Shown here: piece by piece, positions 20,401-29,103 of the stretch
Position numbering within the stretch: position 1 is the first letter of the stretch
Layout: every line of letters begins with the position of its first letter
NCBI RefSeq assembly: GCF_000517625.1
Contig: NZ_CP007056.1
Location: forward strand, 248,001-312,000
DNA: 64,000 nt
Origin: Halostagnicola larsenii XH-48
Lineage (GTDB): Archaea > Halobacteriota > Halobacteria > Halobacteriales > Natrialbaceae
Direction: 5' to 3'
Notes under the pieces: model-generated
Databases searched by the model: none
Seen by the model: only the letters and a program-made list of their open reading frames with translations
Told to the model about the DNA's origin: nothing
Position numbers and translations under genes: made by a program

Positions 20401-21150
20401 GTGCAGACGACCGACGGCGAGACGGTCGCCGCGAAGACGGTAACGGTCACGCCGCCGGAGACCATCGCTACTATCGACGACCCCGAGAGCGACGACTACG
20501 GTCCCGGGACGTACACGTATCCAACCGCCGACGCGTACCAGTCGGGTGCGTTTGACCTCCGGTCTGTCTCCGTCGCACAGACCCCGAGTCTCGTCCAGTT
20601 CGAGTTCGAGGTGGAGAACCTCTACGACGTATGGGGCGGTCGCTTCTCGCCGCACTTGTTCGCCCTGTGGGTTCGCGACCCCAGCGCGGGCGGTGGCACG
20701 ACCGAAAGTCTCGACGATCTGGGCGCGAACGTCTCCTTCGAGCAGCCCTGGCACTACCGCCTCCACGTTGGCGGGTGGTCCATGGCTGCCGTCGACGCCG
20801 GCGGTTCGACGCTGACCGACGATAATGGAAGCACCATCGACCCCCAGTCTACCGTCGACTTTGACGCCGACACGGTCACGCTGACGATCGACCGCGCCGC
20901 CTTCGGCGGGACCGACCCCGCCGACCTAGAGGTTGTCGCAGGTGTCGGTTCGGCAGAGTACAGTGCCTTCCGCCCGGTACAGGAGACGGCCAGTGGCCAC
21001 CGCTTCGGCGGTGCGAAAGCCGGTGCAGTCGATACTGCACCGCTGCTCATCGACGTGACTACGCCCACGAACGTCTCCCAGAAGACGGTGCTCGGCTACT
21101 CCGCCGAGGAACAGGCAACGCTGCCGTTCGTGTCCATCGACCAAGGATAG
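17452..21150 (+). CDS. Secreted GH97 alpha-glucosidase (SusB type) with CBM and DOMON-like modules
   Basis: This is a family GH97 enzyme of about 1232 residues, exported by Tat (NRRGFVGGITSLL). The N-terminal beta-sandwich leads to a barrel with FIGVWWLM, VLVEGWNQGW, SIKNGYVND, LDIHEPVHPTGRRRAYPN and TSEGVYGQEYD. The KxGYV motif in place of the KVDF-type motif, with Glu residues in EGW, HEP and QEY, matches the inverting SusB alpha-glucosidase branch rather than the retaining alpha-galactosidases. A CBM6/35-like jelly roll (about 620-740) is inserted before the GH97 C-terminal sheet (WYVGAMTDENGR). That sheet is itself interrupted by a basic Gly/Lys/His-rich loop at about 810-845. The last 230 residues resemble the DOMON-like C-terminal domain of glucodextranase (FALWVRDPS, WHYRLHVGGW). 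Alpha-glucan side chains are the likely target. Confidence 0.92.
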   Translation: MSENHKHDFPVNVNRRGFVGGITSLLAASAFSVSVPEAVAAQVTDGDDAARQTVTSPDGTVEVTVDVVDGAPTYSVAYNGTTVINDAGLGFEFQNQSSFGDGVTVTGSERSAVDETWTPVWDQYDEIREHYKELRLGLAEKTDGRALTIEVRVFNDGVGFRYVFPEEGNFGNFVVTSEQTEFAFADDYTSWWIPNDFNSYEYIYNETYLSEIGSQSDFGGAHTPITMRADDDIYLSIHEADLVDYGAMAVEPSQEGETTFESTLAPLPDGTKVSASAPHRTPWRTIQLGERPGDLIESNLIVNLNEDYDSDEFPQGVDWIEPQKFIGVWWLMITGRADWEFTGMRSGNHGAQTGRVKQYMDFASEHDIPSVLVEGWNQGWSSYPDGGGDAFDYTESYPDFDLQTVTDYGPSLDPPTQMTMHNETAGGFRNYESQIDDAFDLYDDLGISSIKNGYVNDDGNLAGEGHNHHNQVLVNHHHLVARTAAANRQMLDIHEPVHPTGRRRAYPNLMTSEGVYGQEYDSFGHVPPSHHVTFPFTRMLGGPVEYTPGIFDMDSGSGGIETTRAKQLAMYPTYFSGLQMAADLPSSYLAEQPATLGVGDVAQAEWAEIEGVSTAASWANAQGEQYVEVDPNSVAAGSTITWTLEDVDAGEYDLHLRYASDEEDNAVPADEPRTATVMVDGAPAAAVTFPPTDYWDVWNDVSTTITLNGDTETVGVALTADDTGGFNLDSVALTEADEPMPEPETAPIRGPTVDEFQFIEDVPAAGWDDTRVLESAIGEYMVTARKKDDEWYVGAMTDENGRAIDVSLEFLDEAPGKRKGHEKGNGHHKPNSNGRGRGHTKGKYVAEIYSDGIEASYDANLEPVRIDRAIVDADTTLLASMVESGGTAVRLYPASWEEVSELPAYERPTQDVSVDIADEVFIREPFVEATGSNQSDYIGGRTVELVVDGETVRTVNARFPPNSSDETYEFSYSIDQSGTYDVAVQTTDGETVAAKTVTVTPPETIATIDDPESDDYGPGTYTYPTADAYQSGAFDLRSVSVAQTPSLVQFEFEVENLYDVWGGRFSPHLFALWVRDPSAGGGTTESLDDLGANVSFEQPWHYRLHVGGWSMAAVDAGGSTLTDDNGSTIDPQSTVDFDADTVTLTIDRAAFGGTDPADLEVVAGVGSAEYSAFRPVQETASGHRFGGAKAGAVDTAPLLIDVTTPTNVSQKTVLGYSAEEQATLPFVSIDQG

Positions 21151-21710
21151 TCTGGCCCATCTTTCCCTCCTCGAGTGCCGTCGACGATGACCCACCCCCC
21201 ACAGGACGATCTCGTGCCGTTCGAAAAATGGATTGGTGGTTATCTAGTCGAGAACACGCAGAAAACACTCACGTAAGTGCACTCATAAAAGAGGGCGAAA
21301 CAACAAAACACAAGATTCCTATGACTGACGTGTGTCTGACTACACGTCGAAGACGCATTCCCTGCCCCAGCGAACCAGACCACAGTGATACCCCGAACGA
21401 ACCGTGGTTACCTCCGGGCGTCACGCGGATTCGAACGTAACGGTATCACCCAGAGTCAGGGTGGGGCAGAAGGACGCAAACGAAAGGAATACAAGACCCA
21501 ACAGAAGACAGATACCGGAGTAGAGCGACGAGATAACGTCCCGAATCCGAACCCACCCAAACCGTGAGTTCCGAGGAAGTAGTATCCCGCTCCGGTAAGG
21601 GATAATGGCTGTTCGCCACGAACGAGGAACTCCCGGTCGGTCGAACGACGACAGTCTGCGGTCCCCTGGGGCCGCTGTACGAACACGACACCCACACGTC
21701 ACGTAAACAC
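21151..21710 (+). other. Intergenic region without a supported gene
   Basis: These 560 bp separate the carbohydrate locus from unrelated membrane genes. Short open frames occur on both strands but none shows halophile composition or a motif. A segment near 21425-21440 (minus strand GTTCGAATCC) resembles a tRNA T-loop, but no stem pairs around it. Confidence 0.3.
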
Positions 21711-22271
21711 ATGCTCACACCGGTATCACTCTTTACACTCGAAGTGCCCCTCTTCGCTGTATTTGGCGGGCTCGAAGCCATCGTCGAATCGGCGACGGGG
21801 TGGTTCGGAATGGTTATTATCTTCGTCTACTCGTTTTTGATCGCGTTCGCGCTCCCGGGACCGAGCGAAGTCGTTCTGGTCGCACCGATCGATCTCGGCC
21901 TCCCGTCGTGGGCGCGTCTTTCGAGTATTATGCTCGTAAGCGCGACGGGAAAGGCTGCTGGCAGCGTCCTCGCGTTCCATATCGGTCAGGAAGTCGCGAG
22001 TTCGGGGCCGATCACCAGATGGCTGCGAAACTCCCGGTGGAACATACTCGAGTGGTCGGAGAAACGATCCGTTCAGCTCGCACAGCAGTACGGATACGCC
22101 GGTCTCGCCATGGCGCTTTCGGTCCCCTTTTTCCCGGATACGATTTCGATCTACGCGTTTGCCGTCCTCGAGCGTAACTACACGAGGTTCGCGATTGCGA
22201 CGTTTCTTGGAAGCCTGGGACGGCTGCTCGTCACGGCTGGCTTCTTCGGCGGGCTTTCGATAGTGCTCTGA
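21711..22271 (+). CDS. VTT/DedA-family (SNARE-associated) membrane protein
   Basis: This 186-residue integral membrane protein has about five hydrophobic segments and the look of the VTT/DedA family: an early PGPSEVVLVAP re-entrant-like segment, a Gly-rich middle helix (LVSATGKAAGSVLAFHIG) and a Pro-containing segment (GLAMALSVPFFPDTISIYAFAV) in the position of the conserved family motif. DedA-type proteins support membrane homeostasis and lipid-carrier recycling. The gene stands alone between the GH97 gene and a convergent membrane-protein gene 88 bp away. The exact substrate cannot be inferred. Confidence 0.8.
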   Translation: MLTPVSLFTLEVPLFAVFGGLEAIVESATGWFGMVIIFVYSFLIAFALPGPSEVVLVAPIDLGLPSWARLSSIMLVSATGKAAGSVLAFHIGQEVASSGPITRWLRNSRWNILEWSEKRSVQLAQQYGYAGLAMALSVPFFPDTISIYAFAVLERNYTRFAIATFLGSLGRLLVTAGFFGGLSIVL

Positions 22272-22359
22272 GCGGAAGACTCGCCAAAACGATCGTTCGC
22301 GGTTACGAGCGGGTACCGATCACTGAACATCGCTCAGTCGAGGCCGAAACACCCCGTGA

Positions 22360-23646
22360 TCAGCCGTTAGACCAATTCTCGAGTCGGGTCGCGAGTCGTT
22401 CTGACACGCCGACAAGGTAGACTGTCCCCCAGATCGCGACGACGACGGCTCCAAGGCCATCGAAGAGGAGATCACTCATCGTATCGTTGATCCCGTGTTG
22501 TGCGAGGACGGGCTCGAGGCCGAGAGCGAGCGCGCTCCGGTCGACGAGGAACTCGAGCAGTTCCCAGACGACGCCCATCGCGAGGACGAACACGATTGTG
22601 AGGGTGAACATGGCCCACGTGGGAAGATGAATCCGCCTCGCGTGCAGGTGAATCGCCCTGAGAATCGTATACCCTGCCGCCGCAACGACCGTCGCAGAGA
22701 GGGTATGGGTGAGCGTATCCCAGGATGGAATAAGATCGTACAATCCGGCGGACCCGAGCGCGTGGAGAAACACGGCACTGGTCATCCACAGCGCCAGTCC
22801 GGGCTCGATCGGAATGCCGTAGTCGCGTTCGAGGGCCGCAGGGACGAACGTAATCGCGAGGGCGACGGCGGCGTTGACAAGAAACGGTAGCTGTCGGGTC
22901 CAGAGGCCGTAGGCGAAAATACCGACGAGCACGACTTGCATCACGCCGACGATCTGACGCTGTCGGACGGGTGAAACGTTCAGTCGATTACTGATGACAG
23001 CTGATTCGACCGGCGTTTCGTTCTCGAATCTGGACGGGACCGACATGCTCGAGGCGGGCCGTCCGGGACCTCGACGAAAATAGAGGTAGAAGACGATTCC
23101 GGCGAGAATTCCCGAGACGGTGACGTGGATAAACTCGACCATGATCGTCGTATTGATCGCGTTTTGAGAGCGGCCGTCGAGTACGAACGACGTGTCAAAG
23201 AACAGGTCTGCCACCCAGCGCAAAACGGTCAAGAGGGCTGCTAGCGCGAGCGTGAACAACACGGTGAGGACGACGGCGAACCACGGGACCAGCCGAAGGG
23301 TCGTAAACCGCTGAAGTTCGACCATCAGTAAGAGCCCCAGAATTGCGAGGGCGAAACTCGGGAAGAACGACGTAACCAGCGAGTGCGGAACGAACGTTCC
23401 GGTGAACACGGGCAGGCAGATCAGCGCGAGGAAGTACCACGGCGGCATGACTCTCGGATCGCGGAGCGAAATAGCCGGCCCAACGACGATGACGATCGCG
23501 GCCAGACCAAAAAGCGCCGCCTCGTACCGTCCGAGCGGGATCCCGACGACGACGCTTCCAACGAGAAACACAATGAATATCCACGCCAGCACGGTATTGG
23601 ATTTCGATTCGACGAAAAGCGAAGCGAGGCGATTCGTTCCATCCAT
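22360..23646 (-). CDS. Polytopic membrane protein with YjdF/DUF2238-like C-terminal half
   Basis: This 428-residue protein has about ten to twelve hydrophobic segments and no export signal. The C-terminal half carries WDTLTHTLSA, GVVWELLEF and DTMSDLLFDGLGA, a pattern of conserved acidic and His residues within membrane helices that matches the YjdF (DUF2238) family as I know it. The N-terminal half is an additional set of six or so helices without a recognised family. Function is unknown. It is convergent with the VTT gene and is followed upstream by a gap of about 260 bp with no supported gene. Confidence 0.72.
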   Translation of the reverse strand: MDGTNRLASLFVESKSNTVLAWIFIVFLVGSVVVGIPLGRYEAALFGLAAIVIVVGPAISLRDPRVMPPWYFLALICLPVFTGTFVPHSLVTSFFPSFALAILGLLLMVELQRFTTLRLVPWFAVVLTVLFTLALAALLTVLRWVADLFFDTSFVLDGRSQNAINTTIMVEFIHVTVSGILAGIVFYLYFRRGPGRPASSMSVPSRFENETPVESAVISNRLNVSPVRQRQIVGVMQVVLVGIFAYGLWTRQLPFLVNAAVALAITFVPAALERDYGIPIEPGLALWMTSAVFLHALGSAGLYDLIPSWDTLTHTLSATVVAAAGYTILRAIHLHARRIHLPTWAMFTLTIVFVLAMGVVWELLEFLVDRSALALGLEPVLAQHGINDTMSDLLFDGLGAVVVAIWGTVYLVGVSERLATRLENWSNG

Positions 23647-23905
23647 GGGTCACTCTGCTAGGTATTGTCGACGCCAGACGATACGATCCCAAAGTAGCCT
23701 CGAGAACGTTCTCGAACAACGCATCAGTTCTTGTTCAAGGGAGGGATTTCGTTCGTTGTCTAACAATCAATTGACTATCGACGCGCGTATAAAGGTACCC
23801 AATAATTTCATAAACCGCTCGGAACGAGCAGATGAACGAGTATGAAAGACTTGCTATCCAACCAAATTGTTCGATACGGGTGCATGTGGTTCTCGCTCTG
23901 TGACG

Positions 23906-24688
23906 TTACGCGTTTATCCAGAATATGATCGTGAACAGCGTGCTAATGAGTACGATGACTCCCCCTAAGGCGAGTTGATTGTGGCCACCCTGCTTTGCTT
24001 CTTGCACCAGTTCCGCCTTCGATCTATCTGAGAGGATAAACTGACCCGACTCTGTTGGTTCGTCGATTACGCCGGTCTGTTCGCCCCAATCGCTCTGTAC
24101 CTCACGGGCCGTTCCTACCACATAAACGTCCTCGCCCGGTTCGATCACTCCCTCCGAGTAGCGTCGACGATCTCCGATGCTCACCGGCCCGTGATGGTGC
24201 CGCGTGCCTTCGTCGATATTCGGTTCGTTCTCAATGTATTGTTGAATCCGCACCGGCGGCTCGTCATCGCTATCGACCTTTGTTTGTGTCTGCTCTATAT
24301 CCAACCCACCATCATCAGGGAGTTCGACTCGAACCTCTCCAGTTTCATCCCCAACGGATATCGGCACCCCTAGTTCTTCTTCGTGAATAGTGATCCAGCC
24401 TTTACCATCCTCACCACTTTTCCATTCCTCAACCGTAACGTGAACTGCCAGTGCGTTTTTCTTCTCGATAGGTGATTCTATTACATCCGTATCCTCGGTC
24501 AAATAGGCAGTCCCCTTAACTCCGACCGTCCCAGATTGAAGTCCACTAATCGGTGTTGTATCAATGTCATCAAGACGGTCGCTCTTAGCCCATTTCTCAC
24601 GGCCTTTGTATATCATATAACAGCCGTAGCCAGCAATAGACAAGCCAATAAATGCTCCTACGAGCTTGAGGATCAGGTCTTGAATCAT
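23906..24688 (-). CDS. GIDE/BAM-domain membrane protein without RING finger
   Basis: This 260-residue protein has a TM segment at about residues 5-27, a soluble strand-rich middle, and a second TM segment at about 237-257. The middle resembles the GIDE (BAM) domain of mitochondrial MUL1/MULAN-type ligases: SGTVGVKGTAYL, a SPIEKKNALAVHVTVE segment, PISVGDETGEVRVELPDDG and EGVIEPGEDVYVVGTA. Unlike the eukaryotic proteins there is no C-terminal RING finger and no Cys pairs. Archaeal homologues of this domain are known but uncharacterised. The gene is less GC-rich than its neighbours, and the 274 bp upstream are strongly AT-rich, so it may have been acquired. Ligase activity should not be assumed. 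Confidence 0.72.
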   Translation of the reverse strand: MIQDLILKLVGAFIGLSIAGYGCYMIYKGREKWAKSDRLDDIDTTPISGLQSGTVGVKGTAYLTEDTDVIESPIEKKNALAVHVTVEEWKSGEDGKGWITIHEEELGVPISVGDETGEVRVELPDDGGLDIEQTQTKVDSDDEPPVRIQQYIENEPNIDEGTRHHHGPVSIGDRRRYSEGVIEPGEDVYVVGTAREVQSDWGEQTGVIDEPTESGQFILSDRSKAELVQEAKQGGHNQLALGGVIVLISTLFTIIFWINA

Positions 24689-24962
24689 TAGTTGAATATA
24701 ATATTAATCTACAAATTAATGTTGTGAACTGAGAGAACGCCTTTGAATTCCTCAATGCAGGCCAGTAAAAACGGTATCGTTGATAGCAACCATGCCCAGA
24801 GATCCTATTGGTACAACCACCGTCACATAGAACTCAAGTAATTTAATCAACTTCGAGCCAACGTTTCTGTTAAATAAAATATTTTATATGATCTGTCCGT
24901 TGTATCGTACTCTGAATCGGACGACAAACCTTCACGACCAGTCATACTCGAGACTCAGCCAA

Positions 24963-26066
24963 TTAGGTCACGGGAACCCTGTTTCGTAACTGACGAACGA
25001 TCGAGAGCGGAACCCGACGGGGTGACGTGTCGCCGATCTCGGAAATCACGAGACAGACGAGAAACGCGCCGAGGAACGTCGCGGGGGTAAAGACGAGGTG
25101 CCACAGAACCGTCTCACCGAGCGAGAGTTCGTCGCGAAACTGCACGAGGACGAACAGGACTGCGGGATGGACGACGTAAATCCCGACAGCGTACCGTCTC
25201 CCTAGGGCCGGTAATACGGTTCCCCGCCCGAGGCGAGGGGTCGCCAGGAGAAAGCAAAATAGCGAAACCGTTACTAAAATCGTTCCGATCGTGTAACTCG
25301 GGGCGTAGATCCCCTCGGCAACCGTCTGATCCTGAAGCACGTATCCGAACGCATATCGCTCTACGACGTGGAAAACACCGAAAAAGACTGTTGCACTGAG
25401 GTAAACCAATCGTCGATCGGCCGATGGACGCCACTCACTCGTGGCGATGACGTACCCCAGCGCGGTGTAAAAGAACCCGAAGAACAGCGGATCTCTCGTC
25501 TGGATCGGTATTTCGCCGAATATGGCATATTCTACGCCCAGTAGTCCGACGATGTGGAACCCGAATGCGACCGGTAGCAGGTAGGTCGTCTTCTCGAGTT
25601 TGATGAAGAGATAAATGAAGACGTACGAGTACGCGAGCGCCGGCAGAAACCACAGAATTTCGGAGACGGCGGTTCCGTAATACAGGAGTTCGACGGGCGC
25701 GACGTACTCCATGCCTTTGTCGAATACGGCGGCGAGGACGTTCTGATTTGCTCTCGCAGCTTCGATACCCATATTTAACAGGAATACCGGAGTCGTAAGG
25801 AGGAGTCCGAACACGTAGATCGAACTGACCGAAGTCAATCGGTCGACGAGATACCCGGTCGGGTTACTCGTGGCAGTTTTCGTGGCGAAGAAGTACCCGG
25901 CAGCGACGAAAAAGAACGGCACTGCAAAGCGTGCTGTCGACTCGAGAACGAAGTTGAATCCGTTGGCAGTCGCGCCCAGTCCCTCGAACGGGTCCGTGTG
26001 GATGATGACGACGAACACCATCGCGAGGATCCGAACCGTATCGATGCTATCGATTCGCTCTGCCAT
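24963..26066 (-). CDS. Membrane acyltransferase, family 3
   Basis: This 367-residue protein is an acyltransferase-3 (OafA/NodX-type) enzyme that moves acyl groups onto extracellular sugars, lipids or glycoconjugates. It begins with the family signature: a short N-terminus, then IDTVRILAMVFVVIIHTDPF with the conserved Arg and catalytic His, followed by RFAVPFFFVAAGYFF. About ten TM segments follow, and a late AVGIYVVHPAVLFVLVQF helix fits the family's C-terminal region. It has no partner genes nearby that would reveal the acceptor. Membrane location and acyl transfer are well supported; the substrate is unknown. Confidence 0.88.
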   Translation of the reverse strand: MAERIDSIDTVRILAMVFVVIIHTDPFEGLGATANGFNFVLESTARFAVPFFFVAAGYFFATKTATSNPTGYLVDRLTSVSSIYVFGLLLTTPVFLLNMGIEAARANQNVLAAVFDKGMEYVAPVELLYYGTAVSEILWFLPALAYSYVFIYLFIKLEKTTYLLPVAFGFHIVGLLGVEYAIFGEIPIQTRDPLFFGFFYTALGYVIATSEWRPSADRRLVYLSATVFFGVFHVVERYAFGYVLQDQTVAEGIYAPSYTIGTILVTVSLFCFLLATPRLGRGTVLPALGRRYAVGIYVVHPAVLFVLVQFRDELSLGETVLWHLVFTPATFLGAFLVCLVISEIGDTSPRRVPLSIVRQLRNRVPVT

Positions 26067-26773
26067 TACAACCCTCGTGTCGTTTTTGTTCGCGGGGTGG
26101 TCGACTCGAGCGGGACGGTCGTCAACGCGGACAACGTTCGTCGAGAATCGGCAGTCCTCGAGCGATGGTGGACAGTCACGGCTCCGAAAAACGGACTCGA
26201 ACGGCCACTCGGAAGAGCAGCGCCGGATAGCTCGGTCAGTTGCATTGGAGAAATCACGACGATTAGAGCCGCCAGCGACTCACTGGATTCGGTGATCCGT
26301 TCTGCAGCTGCGGACCTTCGATAGGGCGCCAGCAGGTATCCGCGGCGTCAATAGTCGAACGTGCGGCCGCACCGAACTGGCAGTCAAACCACGGCAATCT
26401 AGCGGTTAAGGTTGGAAGAGTCGCGTTTGAACGGAGCTGTTCGAACCCCGCTCGAGTACACGCTGATCCCGAATATGATGAATTTTCTAGGATAACGGAA
26501 CCGACAGTCAATTGATCCGGACTGATACCGACCATACTGGTTCGAATAACGGGTAGCGACTGAATAAGCGCCGTTCACCGTTCAGACGCTATCGGTCGGT
26601 TTACCCGAATTAACCGTAATTAAACACTGTTAAACGAGCGGAATGTATGTATAGAATCACTTTCTAGGTAGCCGTGACGGTTCGAGGAGGACACACGAAC
26701 ATATCGACAGAAGCAGTGACACACGAAAGTAGGTCAGTAATCAGTGGAGCGGCTTCCTCGCCAGCCTCGAACG
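26067..26773 (+). other. Intergenic region without a supported gene
   Basis: These 707 bp between two minus-strand genes contain several short open frames, none with acidic composition, a motif, or a sensible start. Base composition in the first 350 bp is similar to coding DNA, so a decayed gene is possible, but I cannot reconstruct one. The region is AT-richer toward 26530-26680. Confidence 0.3.
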
Positions 26774-27763
26774 TCACGTCGTCTGGACGCCAAGGAACGG
26801 GAACGGATCGGCGGCGGTGAAGTGGCTGGACACGTCGTCCGAGAAGACCTCGGACTGGTCCGGTCCAAGTTGGAGAGTCCGGGCGTCAGCATCGGACGAA
26901 AAGTCGATGTTGTCCAGTTCGACCCAGAACACGTTCGGCGTGAGCGCGGACTCGAAGTAGTAAATCCCGTCCTTGTGATCTACGACCGTTCGCCAGCGCG
27001 TAGAGGAGATATGCGGTGCATTCGGGGTGGTAATACCGTGGGGCACCGATACGTTGCGGATCACACTGAACACGTTGGCGGTCGCTTCGCGGCAGTCCTC
27101 GACCTGCGGAATGGCGTCGGTGTAGAAACTCGCCCGAACAAAGCGGTCGGCGGGCCGGTTCGTGCCCGGAAGCATTACCGTGCCGCCGATCTGCTCCCAG
27201 TACTCGGCCAGTGCGCGTTGCTTGTCAAAGGTCGGCGAATTCGTCATGATCTGGTACTCGCGGTCGTGATGAATCACCAGGTCGCCGTCGACGTACTCCA
27301 GAATAGCGCTGTCTCCGGTGGCATCCGACAGGGAGAGATGCAGCGTCGCCAATCGGTCTTCCCCCGGAACAGTCTCGGAGACCACCACGAAGTCTTCGTC
27401 ACGAACATGCTCGACGGCTTCAGCCACCGTGGCGAAATTGTCGAGCATGTACTGGGCCCACAGCGAGATCGACATGGCGGGTTCCTCGCCATCCCAATCC
27501 GGATACTCCGACTCCGACAGCCACAGTAGATTCGCTGCCAGACCTGCTTCGTTCATCCCGTCAGTAGTCGCGATATCGTACGCGGTGGCGACGATACTCC
27601 CGTATTCGGCAGTCCAGTGCATCGACTCGGAATCGGCCTCGCCGGTCCGTTCGACGCCTCGAGGCAGCGCCCAGATGTTAGTCCCGATATCTACTTTCCA
27701 GTCCATAGAACGCGCCGTGAGGATTCGTCCTTCGGGTCCGAGATATACCAGTCTGGTACACAT
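26774..27763 (-). CDS. Linear amide C-N hydrolase (choloylglycine hydrolase / penicillin V acylase family)
   Basis: This 329-residue Ntn hydrolase cleaves a linear amide. The protein begins MCTR, so removal of Met exposes Cys2 as the catalytic nucleophile without a propeptide. Family residues are visible: Arg18 and Asp21 in ARSMDWK, Asn71 and Asn78 in GMNEAGLAANLLWL, Asn in IMTNSPTF near 172 and Arg in STRWRTV near 255. Known members hydrolyse conjugated bile salts, penicillin V or N-acyl homoserine lactones; bile salts are unlikely in a halophile, so acyl-amide signals, N-acyl amino acids or lipid amides are more plausible. No signal peptide is seen, so it is probably cytosolic. The gene is solitary, with large gaps on either side. 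Confidence 0.9.
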   Translation of the reverse strand: MCTRLVYLGPEGRILTARSMDWKVDIGTNIWALPRGVERTGEADSESMHWTAEYGSIVATAYDIATTDGMNEAGLAANLLWLSESEYPDWDGEEPAMSISLWAQYMLDNFATVAEAVEHVRDEDFVVVSETVPGEDRLATLHLSLSDATGDSAILEYVDGDLVIHHDREYQIMTNSPTFDKQRALAEYWEQIGGTVMLPGTNRPADRFVRASFYTDAIPQVEDCREATANVFSVIRNVSVPHGITTPNAPHISSTRWRTVVDHKDGIYYFESALTPNVFWVELDNIDFSSDADARTLQLGPDQSEVFSDDVSSHFTAADPFPFLGVQTT

Positions 27764-28142
27764 CTACGGTCGACCTCCAACGAAACTGAGCGATACTGCG
27801 GTGCTGAGCGACATAGCAGGAGTACCACACCGTAGAGCCACATAAGCACATAGCGCACCAGTCACAACGCATGACTCTTTTCCCTATCTGGAACCGGCCG
27901 GGAGTCCAACTGTTCGGGTTAAGTTCTTTGGCTTCGCTTCGTTCACCGGTCAACCCGTCCCAATCGTGAACTACCCCACCTACTCGCGCCGACGCACTCG
28001 CTGAGGGCGGGGCTCCTGTTTCCACGATATCGTCTCGCGAACGCGCCTTGAAGGGTTTGTAATCGAAACTACGAACAGAAATTTCCGATGGAGAAATTCA
28101 AAACATCTATCATTATCCGCGTGAAGCGTATGGGTACGACGA
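27764..28142 (+). other. Divergent intergenic region
   Basis: These 379 bp separate the divergent amide hydrolase and PAP2 genes. I see no gene. Moderately AT-rich stretches near 28060-28120 could hold the PAP2 promoter, but no TATA-like box stands at the expected spacing from the ATG at 28143. Confidence 0.3.
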
Positions 28143-28994
28143 ATGGCACTCCTGAATATAACCCTCCTGACCTGTATCGCCGTTCTAACTGGCCTGTTAA
28201 TAACTTGCGTGCTGTGCCTCGAGTCACAGCAACTCTCGCAAGCACGTGTCGAGTTAGGTCAGCGACTTCGAAACGTTGCCCCGTACCTCGGCGCTGCGGC
28301 GTTGTTCTTTCTCGCAAAGCGCGGCACACACAAACAGAGTGTAGAACTCTCTAAGTCTATCGGCTTGGACATCACTGACGGGCTGTACGCCGTCGAGGGT
28401 GATTTTGTCCCGGTTCTTCAAGACGTCATCCCCGATGCCACGATCGAATTCTTCACGGTGATGTACATGTTCGGCTTCCCGTACCTCCTCGTCACCGCGC
28501 CGATTCTGTACTTCCTCTCTACCTCCCAGCGACACCTCAAAGAGCTACTCGTCGCGTACCTGCTCAACTACGTCATCGGAGCCATCTGTTACACGCTGTT
28601 CATCGCGTACGGCCCTCGAAACCACCTCTCGAGCGTTGACGGCCTGATGTACGAGTTCTATCCACAGACGCAGGATCTCACGGCAGCGGTGTCGGCAAAC
28701 ACGGACGTGTTCCCGTCACTGCACACGTCGCTGGCAGTGGTCGTATTGGTCTTCGCCTGGCGGTCCCGCAAAGAGTACCCCCGATGGTTCCCGCTCGCGG
28801 CGTTCGTCGTCACCAGCGTTGTCATCTCGACGATGTACCTCGGCATTCACTGGGCGCTCGATATCGTTGCAGGTGCCGTGCTCGGTGTTGGCAGCGTCTA
28901 CATAGCAGAGTGGATCGTCAAGCGAACTGAAAGAGAGAGCGGACAGGCACCGAATCCCGGCGAGGATGGAATTCCATCCGACGTGAGCGACTGA
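28143..28994 (+). CDS. PAP2-family membrane phosphatase
   Basis: This 283-residue integral membrane protein is in the PAP2 superfamily, which dephosphorylates lipid phosphates or related substrates. The late PSLHTSLAVVV segment holds the second catalytic motif (SxxH) and GIHWALDIVAGAVLG the third (H with D four residues later); the first motif is not clear, with only AKRGTHKQ in a position that could correspond. The topology of about six helices and an FIAYGPRNHLSS loop resembles the inositol-phosphorylceramide synthase-like subgroup. The C-terminus is a short acidic tail. It lies about 110 bp upstream of a convergent AIM24-family gene. Lipid phosphatase or phosphotransferase is the best call. 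Confidence 0.85.
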   Translation: MALLNITLLTCIAVLTGLLITCVLCLESQQLSQARVELGQRLRNVAPYLGAAALFFLAKRGTHKQSVELSKSIGLDITDGLYAVEGDFVPVLQDVIPDATIEFFTVMYMFGFPYLLVTAPILYFLSTSQRHLKELLVAYLLNYVIGAICYTLFIAYGPRNHLSSVDGLMYEFYPQTQDLTAAVSANTDVFPSLHTSLAVVVLVFAWRSRKEYPRWFPLAAFVVTSVVISTMYLGIHWALDIVAGAVLGVGSVYIAEWIVKRTERESGQAPNPGEDGIPSDVSD

Positions 28995-29103
28995 TCGAAG
29001 ACCAGTGACAGCCGGATTTCCGTCGTGATAACCACCGACCGATGAGAGAACTCTGCGAAAGGAGTTACAATACGAACACGCGTTCGAAACCTCCTCGTGC
29101 CGA

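Noticed and set aside
21421-21450. tRNA-like T-loop sequence on the minus strand
   Set aside because: The flanking bases do not pair as a T-stem and no acceptor or anticodon arm can be found.
23842-23928. 28-codon frame starting MKDLLSNQ before the GIDE-domain gene's end
   Set aside because: Too short, overlaps the end of a real gene, no supporting motif.
26263-26535. 90-codon minus-strand frame in the 707-bp gap
   Set aside because: No homology recognised, neutral composition and no promoter at its start.
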